Shown here in pieces: positions 37,428-48,671 of a stretch of DNA of 56,737 nucleotides; positions within the stretch are counted from its first letter, which is position 1, and each line of letters opens with the position of its first letter. The translations under genes and the position numbers were made by a program. This stretch comes from Gilliamella mensalis (lineage in GTDB: Bacteria; Pseudomonadota; Gammaproteobacteria; Enterobacterales; Orbaceae), in the NCBI RefSeq assembly GCF_900103085.1, contig NZ_FMWR01000004.1:1-56737 (forward strand). The letters run 5' to 3'. The notes beneath the pieces are model-generated. The model was not told the DNA's origin. It ran no database searches and saw nothing but the letters and a program-made list of their open reading frames with translations.

Positions 37428-40235
37428 ATGACAGACTATAAAAACACATTGAATTTACCGGAAACCGGATTCCCTATGCGGGGCGATTTGGCTAAACGTG
37501 AACCAGCTATGTTACAAAACTGGTACGATAAAGAACTTTATCGCAAAATCCGCCAAGTAAAAAAAGGAAAAAAAGCCTTTATTCTGCATGATGGTCCTCC
37601 TTATGCAAACGGTAAACTTCATATTGGTCATGCAGTTAATAAAATTATCAAAGATATTATTATCAAATCAAAAGGCTTAAGCGGTTATGACTCCCCTTAT
37701 ATTCCAGGATGGGATTGTCATGGCTTACCAATTGAACAAAAGGTCGAAGAGCAAGTCGGTAAGCCCGGAGTTAAAGTATCACCAGCTGAATTTCGCCAAA
37801 TTTGCCGTGATTATGCGGCCTCACAAGTTGAACTACAAAAAGCTGATTTTATTCGTATGGGTGTACTTGGTGATTGGCAAAATCCTTATCGCACCATGAA
37901 TTATGATACAGAAGCCAACATCATTCGTGCTTTAGGCAAAGTGATTAAAAATGGTCATTTAGTTAAAGGCGCAAAACCGGTTTATTGGTGTACTGATTGC
38001 ATGTCTTCTTTAGCGGAAGCCGAGGTTGAATATTATGATAAATCATCGCCAGCAATTGATGTGAAATTCAAAGCGGTTGATAATCAAGCTGTCGCAAAAA
38101 AATTTGGTATCAATACCGATTTAACCATTTATGCAGTTATCTGGACAACCACGCCTTGGACATTACCTGCTAGCCGAGGGATTGCTTTAAATGCAGATTT
38201 TGAATACCAACTGGTTCAAATCAATGATAACGAGTGCTTAATCTTAGCCACTGATTTAGTTGAAACAGTGATGAAGCGAGCTAATATCAGCGAATGGAAA
38301 GTGTTAGGTAGCTGTCAAGGTAAAGCACTTGAGTTATTACGCTTTAAACACCCATTCCTTGATTTTGATGAACCTGTGGTACTTGGCGAGCATGTTACTA
38401 TTGATGCCGGTACAGGTGCAGTACATACCGCACCAGGTCATGGTACAGAAGACTTTATGGTCGGTCAAAAATATGGGCTTGAAGTAGCAAACCCCGTTGG
38501 TGGAAATGGTTGTTACTTACCTGGGACCGGCGCCGGGTTAGATGGTTTATTTGTATTCAAAGCGAATAAAGTTGTCGTTGAAATTTTAAAAGAACATAAC
38601 GCATTATTTCATTTTGAAAATATTGAACATAGTTACCCATGTTGTTGGCGCCATAAAACACCTGTTATTTATCGCGCTACACCACAGTGGTTTATCAGCA
38701 TGGATAAACAAGGCTTGCGAACGCAATCATTAAAAGAAATCAAACAAGTTCGCTGGATCCCTGATTGGGGGCAAGCACGGATTGAAACCATGGTTGCTAA
38801 TCGTCCAGACTGGTGTATTTCTCGTCAACGTACGTGGGGCGTTCCTATGACGTTGTTTGTTCACAAAGAGACCGAAGAACTTCATCCAGATACGTTAGCA
38901 TTAGTTGAAAAAGTCGCTAAATTAGTTGAAAAAGATGGCATTCAAGCTTGGTGGGATGCTGATATTAAAGATCTCTTAGGTCCAGATGCTGATGATTATC
39001 GTAAGGTGCCTGATACGTTAGATGTGTGGTTTGATTCGGGATCAACATTTTCATCAGTTGTTCGCGTTCGTCCAGAATTTGAAGGGCATGAAGCCGATAT
39101 GTATTTAGAAGGCTCAGATCAACATCGTGGATGGTTTATGTCTTCGTTAATGTTATCAACAGCAATCGATAATAAAGCACCTTATAAACAAGTATTAACG
39201 CATGGCTTTGTGGTTGATGGGCAAGGCCGCAAGATGTCTAAATCACTTGGTAATATTGTCACACCACAAGAAGTTATGAACAAACTTGGGGCCGATATTT
39301 TACGTTTATGGATTGCATCTACCGATTATTCAGGTGAAATGAGTTATTCGGACGAAATTATTAAACGCGCAGCTGACAGTTATCGCCGAATTCGTAATAC
39401 CGCACGCTTTTTACTCGCTAACTTAAATGGTTTCGATCCAGTGAAAGATATGGTTAAACCAGAAGATATGGTCGTGCTTGATCGTTGGGCAGTTAGTATG
39501 GCAAAAGAAGCTCAAGAACAAATTATTCAAGCTTATGAAAGTTATGATTTCCATAAAGTGGTACAACGTATTATGCAGTTTTGCTCAATCGAAATGGGAT
39601 CATTCTATTTAGATATCATCAAAGATCGCCAATATACAGCTAAAAGCGATAGTATTGCTCGCCATAGCTGTCAAACAGCGTTGTATCATATTGCTCAAGC
39701 TATGGTTCGCTGGATTGCACCCATTTTATCATTTACCGCCGATGAAATTTGGCAATACTTACCAGCGGCAGAAAAACAAGAATTTGTTTTTGAAGATGAG
39801 TGGTACAGTTCATTATTTACACTGTCAGACAACGAAACTTTAAATAGTGAATATTGGGCGCAGATTTTAGCTATTCGTAGCGAAGTGAATAAAGTGCTTG
39901 AACAAGGTCGTAACGATAAAGTGATTGGTGGCGCACTTGAAGCGGCTGTTACACTTTACGCGAATGAAGAGATTGCAACAGCACTAGCAAAATTAGAAAA
40001 TGAATTACGCTTTGTCTTGCTTACATCACAAGCGAGTGTTAAACCATTACAAGCTGCACCAGCCAATGCTGTACAAAGCGATATTCAAGGACTGAAAATT
40101 GAACTTGCTAAGGCTCAAGGTGATAAATGCCCTCGTTGCTGGCACTATACCGTCGATAATGAACCAACTACACACTTATGCAAACGTTGTGAAGAAAATA
40201 TTCACGGCAAAGGCGAAGTGCGGCATTTTGCATAA
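37428..40235 (+). CDS. ileS: Isoleucyl-tRNA synthetase
   Basis: A 935-residue class-I synthetase. Motifs: HIGH in [16 protein letters not shown], the editing domain ([16 protein letters not shown] and [11 protein letters not shown]), KMSKS in [10 protein letters not shown], and a C-terminal zinc finger with CPRCWHY and CKRCEEN. It lies 37 bases after ribF and is followed by a GC-rich palindrome ahead of lspA. The zinc-finger form is the one typical of enterics. Confidence 0.98.
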   Translation: MTDYKNTLNLPETGFPMRGDLAKREPAMLQNWYDKELYRKIRQVKKGKKAFILHDGPPYANGKLHIGHAVNKIIKDIIIKSKGLSGYDSPYIPGWDCHGLPIEQKVEEQVGKPGVKVSPAEFRQICRDYAASQVELQKADFIRMGVLGDWQNPYRTMNYDTEANIIRALGKVIKNGHLVKGAKPVYWCTDCMSSLAEAEVEYYDKSSPAIDVKFKAVDNQAVAKKFGINTDLTIYAVIWTTTPWTLPASRGIALNADFEYQLVQINDNECLILATDLVETVMKRANISEWKVLGSCQGKALELLRFKHPFLDFDEPVVLGEHVTIDAGTGAVHTAPGHGTEDFMVGQKYGLEVANPVGGNGCYLPGTGAGLDGLFVFKANKVVVEILKEHNALFHFENIEHSYPCCWRHKTPVIYRATPQWFISMDKQGLRTQSLKEIKQVRWIPDWGQARIETMVANRPDWCISRQRTWGVPMTLFVHKETEELHPDTLALVEKVAKLVEKDGIQAWWDADIKDLLGPDADDYRKVPDTLDVWFDSGSTFSSVVRVRPEFEGHEADMYLEGSDQHRGWFMSSLMLSTAIDNKAPYKQVLTHGFVVDGQGRKMSKSLGNIVTPQEVMNKLGADILRLWIASTDYSGEMSYSDEIIKRAADSYRRIRNTARFLLANLNGFDPVKDMVKPEDMVVLDRWAVSMAKEAQEQIIQAYESYDFHKVVQRIMQFCSIEMGSFYLDIIKDRQYTAKSDSIARHSCQTALYHIAQAMVRWIAPILSFTADEIWQYLPAAEKQEFVFEDEWYSSLFTLSDNETLNSEYWAQILAIRSEVNKVLEQGRNDKVIGGALEAAVTLYANEEIATALAKLENELRFVLLTSQASVKPLQAAPANAVQSDIQGLKIELAKAQGDKCPRCWHYTVDNEPTTHLCKRCEENIHGKGEVRHFA

Positions 40236-40277
40236 CGATAAGCCGTTGAGTACATTAAAATAAGCTATCGAGTACCC

Positions 40278-40303
40278 TTTCCGCCGACAATTGTCGGCGG
40301 AAA
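40278..40303. other. GC-rich perfect palindrome between ileS and lspA
   Basis: A 26-base perfect palindrome centred on AATT, with stem TTTCCGCCGAC. In RNA it forms a very stable hairpin. No T run follows on the plus strand, so it may protect the ileS mRNA end or partly block read-through rather than end transcription. Confidence 0.75.
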
Positions 40304-40326
40304 TATAATAATGAGCACAGACTTAT

Positions 40327-40797
40327 ATGAAAAAAGATAACGGACTTTACTGGTTATTATTTGCAATCATTGTTTTTATCATTGATATCGCAAGTAAATT
40401 TTGGATTTTAAATAACTTTTCGCTATTTGAATCAGTGAACCTATTACCCTTCTTCTCAATTACTTATGTACGTAATATTGGCGCTGCCTTTAGCATTTTT
40501 GAAGGACAACGTACGATGCTTGCCGCTATTTCCTTGATCATCAGTGCCATGATTATGCATATGTTATACCGCAATACCCGCCAGCAAAAATTAGAAAACT
40601 TTTCATTAGCGCTGATTTTAGGTGGTGCATTAGGTAATTTATTTGATCGCCTTTATCATGGTTTTGTCATCGACTTTCTTGATGTCAATTTTGGTCATTG
40701 GCACTATCCAACCTTTAATATCGCAGACTGTGCAATCTGCGTGGGTATTGGATTATTTATCTTCTGTAATTATAAAAAACCGAAAAAGACTGTATAG
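40327..40797 (+). CDS. lspA: Lipoprotein signal peptidase (signal peptidase II)
   Basis: Cleaves signal peptides of diacylated prolipoproteins in the inner membrane. The 156-residue protein has four hydrophobic helices and the two catalytic aspartates in [12 protein letters not shown] and [21 protein letters not shown]. It stands between ileS and ispH; its stop is one base before the ispH ATG. The fkpB gene that separates these two in E. coli is not present. Confidence 0.97.
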   Translation: MKKDNGLYWLLFAIIVFIIDIASKFWILNNFSLFESVNLLPFFSITYVRNIGAAFSIFEGQRTMLAAISLIISAMIMHMLYRNTRQQKLENFSLALILGGALGNLFDRLYHGFVIDFLDVNFGHWHYPTFNIADCAICVGIGLFIFCNYKKPKKTV

Positions 40798-40798
40798 T

Positions 40799-41746
40799 AT
40801 GCAAATTATTTTAGCTAATCCTCGCGGTTTTTGTGCCGGTGTTGATCGTGCTATCACCATCGTTGAACGTGCACTAGAACTCTTTGGCGCACCGGTTTAT
40901 GTTCGTCACGAGGTAGTACATAATCGCTATGTTGTTAATCGTCTAAAAGAGTTAGGGGCGATTTTTATTGAAGATATTAGCGAAGTACCTGACAACACCA
41001 TTCTTATATTTTCGGCACATGGCGTGTCTAAAGCGATCCGAGAGGAAGCCAAACAACGTAAACTCCGCGTTTTTGATGCGACTTGTCCACTTGTAACCAA
41101 AGTACATATGGAAGTTGCTCGCTCAAGCTATCGTGGCGAAGAGGTGATTTTAATCGGTCATGCTGGTCACATTGAAGTAGATGGAACAATGGGGCAATAT
41201 AGCAATCCTGAAGGTGGCATCTATTTAATTGAATCAATTGATGATGTACAAAAGCTACAGGTAAAAAACGAAAATAATCTTTGCTTTACCACCCAAACAA
41301 CGTTATCAGTTGATGATACAGCAGAGATCATTGCAGCTTTAAAAAAACGTTTTCCTGATATTCGCAGTCCTCGTAAAAATGATATCTGCTATGCCACAAC
41401 CAATCGCCAGCAGGCCGTGAAGCAATTATCATCACGTGCCGATATCGTCTTTGTCGTTGGTTCTAAAAATTCGTCTAATTCCAATCGCCTAGCTGAACTA
41501 GCAAGACGAAATAGTAAACAGGCTTATTTGATTGATTTTGCTTCTGATATCCAAAAAGAATGGTTGGTAAACGCACATACAATTGGTGTAACAGCTGGCG
41601 CATCTGCTCCTGATATTTTAGTACAGCAAGTGATTGATCACTTAAAAAGTCTAGGTTGTACATCACTCATTGAAACTGATGGCATTTTAGAAAATATCAC
41701 CTTTGAAATTCCCAAAGAGCTACGGATTGATATAAAACCAACCTAA
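40799..41746 (+). CDS. ispH: HMBPP reductase IspH
   Basis: Last step of the MEP isoprenoid pathway; a [4Fe-4S] enzyme that makes IPP and DMAPP. The 315-residue protein starts [19 protein letters not shown] with the first cluster Cys; the others are in [12 protein letters not shown] and [11 protein letters not shown]. The catalytic Glu region [11 protein letters not shown] is at the C-terminus. The frame is open further upstream inside lspA, but homologues start here. It ends 2 bases from the convergent yfhL. Confidence 0.97.
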   Translation: MQIILANPRGFCAGVDRAITIVERALELFGAPVYVRHEVVHNRYVVNRLKELGAIFIEDISEVPDNTILIFSAHGVSKAIREEAKQRKLRVFDATCPLVTKVHMEVARSSYRGEEVILIGHAGHIEVDGTMGQYSNPEGGIYLIESIDDVQKLQVKNENNLCFTTQTTLSVDDTAEIIAALKKRFPDIRSPRKNDICYATTNRQQAVKQLSSRADIVFVVGSKNSSNSNRLAELARRNSKQAYLIDFASDIQKEWLVNAHTIGVTAGASAPDILVQQVIDHLKSLGCTSLIETDGILENITFEIPKELRIDIKPT

Positions 41747-41748
41747 AT

Positions 41749-42039
<291 letters not shown>

Positions 42040-42110
42040 TCATTATAGCGCAATCACCAATAAATCCTAATAAAGATTGATGTTAGTGCTTATTAATATG
42101 CTTAACTATG

Positions 42111-42148
42111 GTAAAAAATTTTCAGGAAAGTATGCGTTTTAGTATAAA
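42111..42148 (+). repeat. Interspersed intergenic element, copy 3
   Basis: Starts GTAAAAAATTTTCAGGAAAG and ends AGTATAAAA. It matches copy 1 (16303-16340, minus) at 33 of 38 bases and copy 2 at 32 of 38. It lies between yfhL and macA, pointing toward macA. Confidence 0.65.
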
Positions 42149-42274
42149 ATAGACAATTTGCATAAGATAATTTTCACAAATATTACAGTTTATTAAGAAT
42201 AGTTATCAATTTCATTTTTATTTATTACGATAAAATGTAAAAAAAATGACAAATCAGTTAAAGGATGAAAAGGA

Positions 42275-43465
42275 TTGTTAAAGTCTATTAAAATTAAATA
42301 TATAGTGATAGCTATCATCTGCTTTGCAATTACTTGTATTGCATACTTAATGATATCTAATTCAGAACCTACAGTTAATTATATTACATCTGCCGTTACT
42401 CGAGGTAACATTGAAAAAACGGTACTGGCCGATGGTACAATTAGTGCTTTTAAACAAGTTAATGTTGGTGCTCAGGTTTCTGGTCAAATTAAAAAACTCT
42501 ATGTTGAGTTGGGTGACGAAGTTAAACAAGGCGATATGATTGCAGAGATCGACGATCTTAAGCAAAGCAATGATTTAAAACAATCAGAAGCTTCACTTAA
42601 TAGTTTAGAGGCACAACGTGAAGCCAAAAAAGCAAGACTAATTAACTATCAATTAACCTATGATCGTCAGCGCAAACTGGTTAATAAGGGAGTGGGCATT
42701 CAATCAGATTTGGATACAGCAAAAGCCGAACTTGATGCAATCAAAGCCGATATTGCAGCACTCAGCGCCGATATTGTTAAGGCGCAAGTTGCGGTTGATA
42801 CCGCGAAAGTTAACTTAGGATATACTAAAATTCGTTCACCTATTGATGGAGTGATTGTTGCTATTCCTGTAAATGAAGGACAAACCGTTAACTCTGTCCA
42901 AAGTGCACCAACCATTGTTAAAGTAGCCCAGCTTGATAAAATGACGATTGAAGCACAAATTTCTGAAGCCGATGTAATTAATGTTAAAAAAGGGATGCCT
43001 GTTTATTTTACCATTTTAGGTCAACCTAATAGGCGTTTTGATGGTTTAATGCTACGTGCTATAGAGCCTGCACCAGATTCAATTAATACCGAGACAACCT
43101 TGTCAAGTTCATCATCAACTACAAAAAGCGCAATTTATTACAATGGATTATTTGATGTAGATAATCCCAATCATGTTTTAAGAATTTCAATGACAGCACA
43201 AGTTTATATCGTCTTATCTGAAGCAAAAAATGTGCTAACCATTCCTTCTCAAGCAGTCCAAAAAAAATTAGACAATAATAAAGCCATTATTTATCTATTA
43301 AATAAACGCCAAGAAATTGAAGAACATCAAGTTACCTTAGGGATCGATAATAATGTCAATGTTGAGATAAAATCGGGCATTAAAGAAGGAGATAGGGTTG
43401 TGATCAGTGGTACTAATGGCGCTTCACTAGGTAATAATGCAAGAACACCAAGGATTCGATTCTAA
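42275..43465 (+). CDS. macA: Membrane-fusion protein MacA of a MacAB-TolC type exporter
   Basis: Periplasmic adaptor linking an ABC exporter to TolC, 396 residues. An N-terminal anchor helix is followed by the lipoyl/hairpin region ([20 protein letters not shown]), a coiled-coil hairpin near residues 95-180, and beta domains ([20 protein letters not shown]). The start is a TTG at 42275, with AAAGGA nine bases upstream; an earlier ATG runs into a stop at once. A single base separates its stop from macB. Confidence 0.9.
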   Translation: MLKSIKIKYIVIAIICFAITCIAYLMISNSEPTVNYITSAVTRGNIEKTVLADGTISAFKQVNVGAQVSGQIKKLYVELGDEVKQGDMIAEIDDLKQSNDLKQSEASLNSLEAQREAKKARLINYQLTYDRQRKLVNKGVGIQSDLDTAKAELDAIKADIAALSADIVKAQVAVDTAKVNLGYTKIRSPIDGVIVAIPVNEGQTVNSVQSAPTIVKVAQLDKMTIEAQISEADVINVKKGMPVYFTILGQPNRRFDGLMLRAIEPAPDSINTETTLSSSSSTTKSAIYYNGLFDVDNPNHVLRISMTAQVYIVLSEAKNVLTIPSQAVQKKLDNNKAIIYLLNKRQEIEEHQVTLGIDNNVNVEIKSGIKEGDRVVISGTNGASLGNNARTPRIRF

Positions 43466-43466
43466 T

Positions 43467-45434
43467 ATGGCGAATAATATATCTCTTATCAAGCTTGAGA
43501 ATATTGTTCGTGAATTTCCAGCAGGAGATTCAACTATACAGGTTCTTAAAAGCATAAATCTGACAATTAATGCTGGTGAAATGGTAGCAATTATTGGGGC
43601 ATCGGGATCTGGTAAATCCACCTTGATGAATATTTTAGGTTGTTTAGATAAACCTAGCGCTGGCACTTATTCCATTGGCGGACGTACAACAAGTGAATTG
43701 TCGCTTGATGAGTTAGCTCAATTGCGTCGCGAACATTTTGGTTTTATCTTTCAACGTTATCACCTGTTAAATGCACTAACTGCACAAGGGAATGTAGAAA
43801 TTCCTGCCATTTATGCTGGTGTAACCAGTGAACAGCGACAAAAAAGAGCGAGCAACATTTTAACACGTTTAGGGCTTGCCGATAAAATACACAATAAACC
43901 TAACCAGTTATCAGGCGGTCAACAACAACGAGTCAGTATTGGTCGAGCTTTAATTAATGGTGGACAAATTATTTTAGCGGATGAACCAACCGGTGCTCTC
44001 GATCGTAAAAGTGGCTTAGAAGTGATGGCCATCTTGCAAGAGTTACACCAACAAGGGCACACAGTTATTATTGTCACACATGATTCAAATATAGCCCAAA
44101 GTGCCCAGCGAATTGTTGAAATTAGTGATGGTAATATTATTTCTGATTCGATTAACCCTAACTATCAATCTACACAAGATAGTAATCGGCAAGTTAAGCA
44201 CATCCAAGCAACTAAAACCCAAGATAATCTGTTGGCTAAATATTACCGTTTTCGAGATGCTTTTAAAATGGCTATATTGTCAATGCTTTCACAGCGGTTA
44301 CGTACCTTCCTAACTATGTTAGGTATTATTATTGGTATTGCTTCTGTGGTGTCTGTTGTTGCATTAGGGCAAGGTACAAAGCAGAAAATTTTATCTAATA
44401 TTAATTCTTTAGGAACTAGTACGTTAGAGATCTATGCTGGCACAGGTTTTGGTGATCGTAATGCAGATAAAATCACAACACTACGCTCATCTGATGCTGA
44501 CTTTTTGGCACAACAAAGTTTTGTTCACAGCACCACACCTAATCTTGCAACCAGTGTTTATTTCCGAATTAACAACTTAGCTCTGACAGGAACAGTAAAT
44601 GGAGTTGGCGAGCAATTCTTTGCAGTTCGTGGTTATACTATTTCCCAAGGAAAATCATTTGATGAAACAAGTATTATTACTTCAGCACAAGATGCGGTAA
44701 TTGATGAAAATACCGTTAAACGACTATTTGCAAATCAAAACCCTATTGGAAAAATTTTAATGGCTGGGCAACTACCAGTAAGAATCATTGGTGTTGCTAC
44801 TAAGCAACAACAAGGATTTGGTAGTAATGAAAGCTTGAATATTTGGTTACCTTATACCACCGTTATTAATCGTATGGTGGGACAAACTTCGTTAAAAAGC
44901 ATCACTGTACGAGTTAAAGATAATGTCGATTTATCGATTGCAGAACAAGCTATTAATCAAATTATGTTAAAACGACATGGTACAAAAGATTTTTTCATCT
45001 TTAACTCTGACAATATACGAGAAACCATTAACTCATCAGCTTGGGTAATGACATTATTGATTTCTGCCATTGCGCTCATTTCACTTGTTGTTGGTGGCAT
45101 TGGGGTGATGAATATCATGTTAGTATCGGTCACTGAAAGAACGCGAGAAATTGGTGTACGTATGGCCGTTGGTGCTCGTTCAAGCGATATATTACAACAA
45201 TTTTTAATTGAAGCTGTATTGGTTTGTTTAATTGGTGGAACTATTGGCATTTTACTTTCATTTGCCATAGGATTTATTTTTAATTCCGTTGTCACCTCTT
45301 TTGCAATGAGCTTTTCAGCAATAGCCATTATCGCAGCATTTAGTTTCTCAAGTATAATCGGTATTATTTTTGGCTATTTTCCAGCTAGACGAGCAGCTAA
45401 ACTTGATCCGATTTATGCTTTAGAGCGAGAATAA
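43467..45434 (+). CDS. macB: ABC exporter MacB
   Basis: A 655-residue fused ABC/permease that drives efflux of macrolides or peptides with MacA and TolC. The N-terminal ATPase has Walker [12 protein letters not shown], signature [14 protein letters not shown] and [11 protein letters not shown]. Four membrane helices (one near residue 280, three at the C-terminus) surround a large periplasmic MacB core. I start at ATG 43467, right after macA, because the longer frame overlaps macA. No tolC gene lies in the window. Confidence 0.95.
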   Translation: MANNISLIKLENIVREFPAGDSTIQVLKSINLTINAGEMVAIIGASGSGKSTLMNILGCLDKPSAGTYSIGGRTTSELSLDELAQLRREHFGFIFQRYHLLNALTAQGNVEIPAIYAGVTSEQRQKRASNILTRLGLADKIHNKPNQLSGGQQQRVSIGRALINGGQIILADEPTGALDRKSGLEVMAILQELHQQGHTVIIVTHDSNIAQSAQRIVEISDGNIISDSINPNYQSTQDSNRQVKHIQATKTQDNLLAKYYRFRDAFKMAILSMLSQRLRTFLTMLGIIIGIASVVSVVALGQGTKQKILSNINSLGTSTLEIYAGTGFGDRNADKITTLRSSDADFLAQQSFVHSTTPNLATSVYFRINNLALTGTVNGVGEQFFAVRGYTISQGKSFDETSIITSAQDAVIDENTVKRLFANQNPIGKILMAGQLPVRIIGVATKQQQGFGSNESLNIWLPYTTVINRMVGQTSLKSITVRVKDNVDLSIAEQAINQIMLKRHGTKDFFIFNSDNIRETINSSAWVMTLLISAIALISLVVGGIGVMNIMLVSVTERTREIGVRMAVGARSSDILQQFLIEAVLVCLIGGTIGILLSFAIGFIFNSVVTSFAMSFSAIAIIAAFSFSSIIGIIFGYFPARRAAKLDPIYALERE

Positions 45435-45450
45435 TCATCTTACTACAATA

Positions 45451-45489
45451 AAAAATCCCTTTGTACATAACAATAATGCAAAGGGATTT
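45451..45489. terminator. Terminator between macB and dsbA
   Basis: An 11-bp stem AAATCCCTTTG (45453-45463) with CAAAGGGATTT (45479-45489). Read toward macB it is followed by TTTATT, so it mainly ends dsbA; it may also serve macB. Confidence 0.7.
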
Positions 45490-45533
45490 AAAAATTAATT
45501 TATGCAGGTTATTTTTTTAAACTTAATAACCAT

Positions 45534-46259
45534 TTATTTTTTATTAGAATGAGTTTTTTCTTTTACTTTTGCATTAGGATCTAACCCAGCTACAAATGCT
45601 GTCACTCTTGCATAATCATTAATAAATGCTTCATCACTAGTTCTATTAAGCTTATTTGCTATGATATAAAACTTACGATTCACAATAATTGTAGGGATAG
45701 ACTCTGGTTTCATCTCTTTAATCGCATCAGCTTGTTGTGCCATAAATGCTTTAACTAAAAAGTTGTCTTTCGTTTTATCATACACTTCACCACTGATACC
45801 TAATTTTTCAAAAACAATTTTAATATCATCTGCTGTTTTTATTGTTTTATCTTTTTGAACAGCGTTATAAAGTGCATCTGAAGCTTTATCTTCAATACCA
45901 AGTACATTAGCCACAGCCCATGCTTGTGCAAGCTCTTTAGCTAATGCTCCAAAATCCTCTAAATGGTAGCGTTTAAATTTGACGCCTTCAGGTAAAGATT
46001 GACCAATAGTTTGTGAGCCTTGATTTTGAATTTCAAATCTAAAACAGCTAGGGCAATTAAATGAAAAGAATTCAATGACTTCTTTGTCGGGTGATGGATT
46101 TGTTGGCAGTGCTGCATATTGTTTGCCTAATTCAATCGGCTCTGGTGCATTGGTAGAGGCTGTTTGTGATTCATCGGTTTTAGTTATTGTTTTTCCTTCA
46201 TCTGCAAAACAACTTACAGAAGAAAGTAAGACAGTAATTGCGATAAGTGTTTTTTTCAT
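45534..46259 (-). CDS. dsbA: Periplasmic thiol:disulfide oxidoreductase DsbA with CPSC site
   Basis: Introduces disulfides into exported proteins. The 241 residues start with a signal peptide cut near FA-DEG (residue 19). The thioredoxin-like fold is split by the helical domain as in DsbA (EFFSFNCPSCFRFE, then LAQAWAVANVLGIEDKA and ESIPTIIVN). The active site is C69-P-S-C72 instead of the usual CPHC, and the cis-Pro loop is SIPT rather than GVPA. About 20 Ser/Thr-rich residues are inserted after the signal. It follows yihD by 14 bases; srkA, which lies between them in E. coli, is absent. Confidence 0.88.
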   Translation of the reverse strand: MKKTLIAITVLLSSVSCFADEGKTITKTDESQTASTNAPEPIELGKQYAALPTNPSPDKEVIEFFSFNCPSCFRFEIQNQGSQTIGQSLPEGVKFKRYHLEDFGALAKELAQAWAVANVLGIEDKASDALYNAVQKDKTIKTADDIKIVFEKLGISGEVYDKTKDNFLVKAFMAQQADAIKEMKPESIPTIIVNRKFYIIANKLNRTSDEAFINDYARVTAFVAGLDPNAKVKEKTHSNKK

Positions 46260-46273
46260 CTTAATAATTCTCC

Positions 46274-46543
46274 TTATTCTTTTATAATCCCACGTGCTTT
46301 TAATAATGCAGATTTAAAATCTTCTTCATAATCTTTTTTTAGACCAGGAATAGCTTCATTCTTATCCGAGCCGCGCATTTTTAAATGATAAATTAAAACT
46401 TCGTCACTCAACTCTTTTAATTCACCTTCAAAACCAGCCTCTTGCCCTAACTTAGCTAAAAATTGTAATAAGTTAAGATCGGAATCACTTTCCCAAGCTG
46501 GTTGTAATAATTCCATTACTTCATCAATACGATGACATTTCAT
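46274..46543 (-). CDS. yihD: YihD family protein (DUF1040)
   Basis: An 89-residue cytoplasmic protein, the same length as E. coli YihD, with matching blocks ([29 protein letters not shown] and [20 protein letters not shown]). Function unknown. The link to dsbA and mobA is the same as in enterics. Here it is the first gene of a yihD-dsbA unit, divergent from mobA. Confidence 0.93.
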   Translation of the reverse strand: MKCHRIDEVMELLQPAWESDSDLNLLQFLAKLGQEAGFEGELKELSDEVLIYHLKMRGSDKNEAIPGLKKDYEEDFKSALLKARGIIKE

Positions 46544-46850
46544 AATTAATACCTTTTTTAATCCTTCGTGTTCATTGAAGGGGGATGATATAAAATCTTA
46601 TTTATCTATACCTAATAAATTATTTCATAAAGTAAGGAAATAATAGGCTTGCTCATTATTGCCAACCTAAAAATCAACACAATAATCATATTTAATTTAT
46701 TAAACTACACCTTAAAAAGAGACTGGTATAGAGTCAGTTTCAATAAATAGTTGAGTCACTCTGTTTAAAATGTGTAGACTGTGACTTTAAATAGCTTTGC
46801 TATATAGTAATGTTATTTTGTTTTTTCGCAATGTAAAAGAGAAATAATTT
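46544..46850. other. Divergent spacer between yihD and mobA
   Basis: About 300 AT-rich bases that should carry two promoters facing outward. TATATAGT at 46800-46807 is a plausible -10 for mobA. I see no regulatory motif I can name. Confidence 0.4.
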
Positions 46851-47435
46851 ATGGAAAAACTGTCTATTACTGCAATCATTTTAGCAGGAGGAAAAAGCAC
46901 ACGCATGAATGGTGATGATAAAGGTTTACTATTATTAAATCAAAAACCGCTCTATCAACATGTCATTGACCGCATCAAACATCAAACTAATTCCATCATG
47001 ATTAATTGTAATAATAATGTTAGCCAATATCAAACTGCCGGCTATCCAGTATTTAGCGACGTTCTAAAAGGGTATTTTGGTCCATTATCAGGTGTTTACA
47101 GTGGGTTATTATGTAGTACAACTGATTGGAATTTGTTTGTTAGTTGTGATACACCCTTTTTACCAAATAATTTAATCGCACGTTTAGCTACGCATACATC
47201 AACTCATAAAGCAATCTATCCTTTTGATGGTAAATATCATCACCCAACCATTTTGCTTATTCACAAGAGTGTTATCCCACAACTTAGGATTTATTTAGAA
47301 CAGGGTAATCGTAAATTAATGTTATTTTTAGAAAAAATTTCAGCAAAATCGGTCTATTTTAATGATCAGGCGTCTTGTTTTATTAATATCAATACACCAG
47401 AGGAGCTAAAACAAGCAAATCAGATGATAAAGTAA
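46851..47435 (+). CDS. mobA: Molybdenum cofactor guanylyltransferase MobA
   Basis: Joins GMP to molybdopterin to give the MGD cofactor. The 194-residue protein has the nucleotide-binding start IILAGGKSTRMNGDDKGLLL and the metal-binding FVSCDTPFLPNNL. It lies near mobB, but a threonine-aldolase-family gene on the opposite strand sits between them, unlike the adjacent mobAB of E. coli. It implies the cell uses molybdoenzymes, none of which is encoded in the window. Confidence 0.95.
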   Translation: MEKLSITAIILAGGKSTRMNGDDKGLLLLNQKPLYQHVIDRIKHQTNSIMINCNNNVSQYQTAGYPVFSDVLKGYFGPLSGVYSGLLCSTTDWNLFVSCDTPFLPNNLIARLATHTSTHKAIYPFDGKYHHPTILLIHKSVIPQLRIYLEQGNRKLMLFLEKISAKSVYFNDQASCFININTPEELKQANQMIK

Positions 47436-47496
47436 CCAAAAAAGAAAATAAGATAAATATATACCGACATTAATGCTATTTATTCATATATAATAT

Positions 47497-47539
47497 AGCC
47501 GAAATAATGAACAATATAGTGTTCATATTCATTCCGGCT
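47497..47539. terminator. Imperfect long hairpin between mobA and the aldolase gene
   Basis: AGCCG...GAACA pairs imperfectly with TGTTC...CGGCT around ATATAG. It lies between convergent genes, so it may end both transcripts. There is no clear T run. Confidence 0.4.
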
Positions 47540-47558
47540 TCTAATATCAATCAATACG

Positions 47559-48587
47559 TCACACTAACCATTTTTTTAATTGCTCAGCAAATAATGCGAT
47601 CTCTTCATCTTGAGTAGACCACGAAGTACAAAAACGCAAGCCAATATGGTTAGAGTCAGTTTGACCGAGATTATCCACAGTATAATGTGCAAGAATTTTC
47701 TTAGCTAACTTATTAGGAAAATTAACAAACAATTGGTTACTTTGTGGTTTAGCTGCAAACGTTAACCCAATATTTTCAAAAATTGTTTTTAATTTTTCAG
47801 CCATATCATTACTGTGTTTACCCAGTTCTAAATAAAGATCATTTTGCATTAGTGTATTGATTTGCGAAGCTACAATCCAGCTTTTAGCTAAAATTGCGCC
47901 TTTTTGTTTCATACTAAAACGAAAATCTTGATTAACTGATAAGTTATTAAACACCACCGCTTCACCAGCAAAAGCACCAACTTTAGTACCACCGATATAA
48001 AATACATCCGTGTATTTTGCTAAGTCAGGAAAAGATATATCATTATCTTTCGCCGCTAAAGCCATGGCTAAACGTGCTCCATCTAAATAAAGATAGAGGT
48101 CATTTTTTTGACAAAATAGATATAATTGTTTGATCTCCTGCTTGGTATATATCGTGCCGAGCTCGGTTGTGTTTGAAATATACACAAGCTTAGGTTGTAC
48201 CATATGTTCATCACAATGATCAGCTAAAACTGGCTTAATCAGTTCTGGCGTTAATTTTCCATCTTCTGTTTGTACTGTTAATACTTTATGCCCAGTTGCC
48301 TCAATAGCCCCTGTTTCATGCACATTGATGTGCCCAGTATCAGCCGCAATCACCGCCTGATAAGGTCTTAAGATATGTGAAATGACCACTAAATTAGTAA
48401 TCGTACCGCCCGGCATAAAATGAATATCAGCATTAGGCGACTGTAACTGTATTTTTATGTTCTCTCTTGCCTGATTACAACATTGATCTAAACCGTACCC
48501 ACTGAATTTCTTATCAGTCATATCAATAATGCTTTTGAGCAATTTAGGATGAACAGTTTGATTATAATCATTCAAAAAATCATGCAT
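47559..48587 (-). CDS. PLP-dependent threonine aldolase family enzyme
   Basis: A 342-residue fold-type I PLP enzyme of the beta-eliminating lyase/threonine aldolase group, which splits L-threonine to glycine and acetaldehyde. Seen: FMPGGTITNLVVIS (cofactor phosphate), AADTGHINVHETGAIEATGH, LYLDGARLAMAL with the PLP Asp, and the lysine in YIGGTKVGAF. The frame is open for 59 more codons, but AAAGGTAATT precedes ATG 48587 and the extension overlaps mobB on the other strand. Stereo-specificity cannot be told from sequence, so I give no symbol. Confidence 0.85.
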   Translation of the reverse strand: MHDFLNDYNQTVHPKLLKSIIDMTDKKFSGYGLDQCCNQARENIKIQLQSPNADIHFMPGGTITNLVVISHILRPYQAVIAADTGHINVHETGAIEATGHKVLTVQTEDGKLTPELIKPVLADHCDEHMVQPKLVYISNTTELGTIYTKQEIKQLYLFCQKNDLYLYLDGARLAMALAAKDNDISFPDLAKYTDVFYIGGTKVGAFAGEAVVFNNLSVNQDFRFSMKQKGAILAKSWIVASQINTLMQNDLYLELGKHSNDMAEKLKTIFENIGLTFAAKPQSNQLFVNFPNKLAKKILAHYTVDNLGQTDSNHIGLRFCTSWSTQDEEIALFAEQLKKWLV

Positions 48588-48671
48588 ATAATTACCTTTA
48601 TCGTTTAGCTTTGTATAAAATGATGTAATATTAATTACACATGAATATAACACTTTTAAAATATAGGTTCT

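Noticed and set aside
40643-40798. N-terminal extension of ispH overlapping lspA
   Set aside because: IspH proteins begin [15 protein letters not shown]; the extension is lspA read in another frame.
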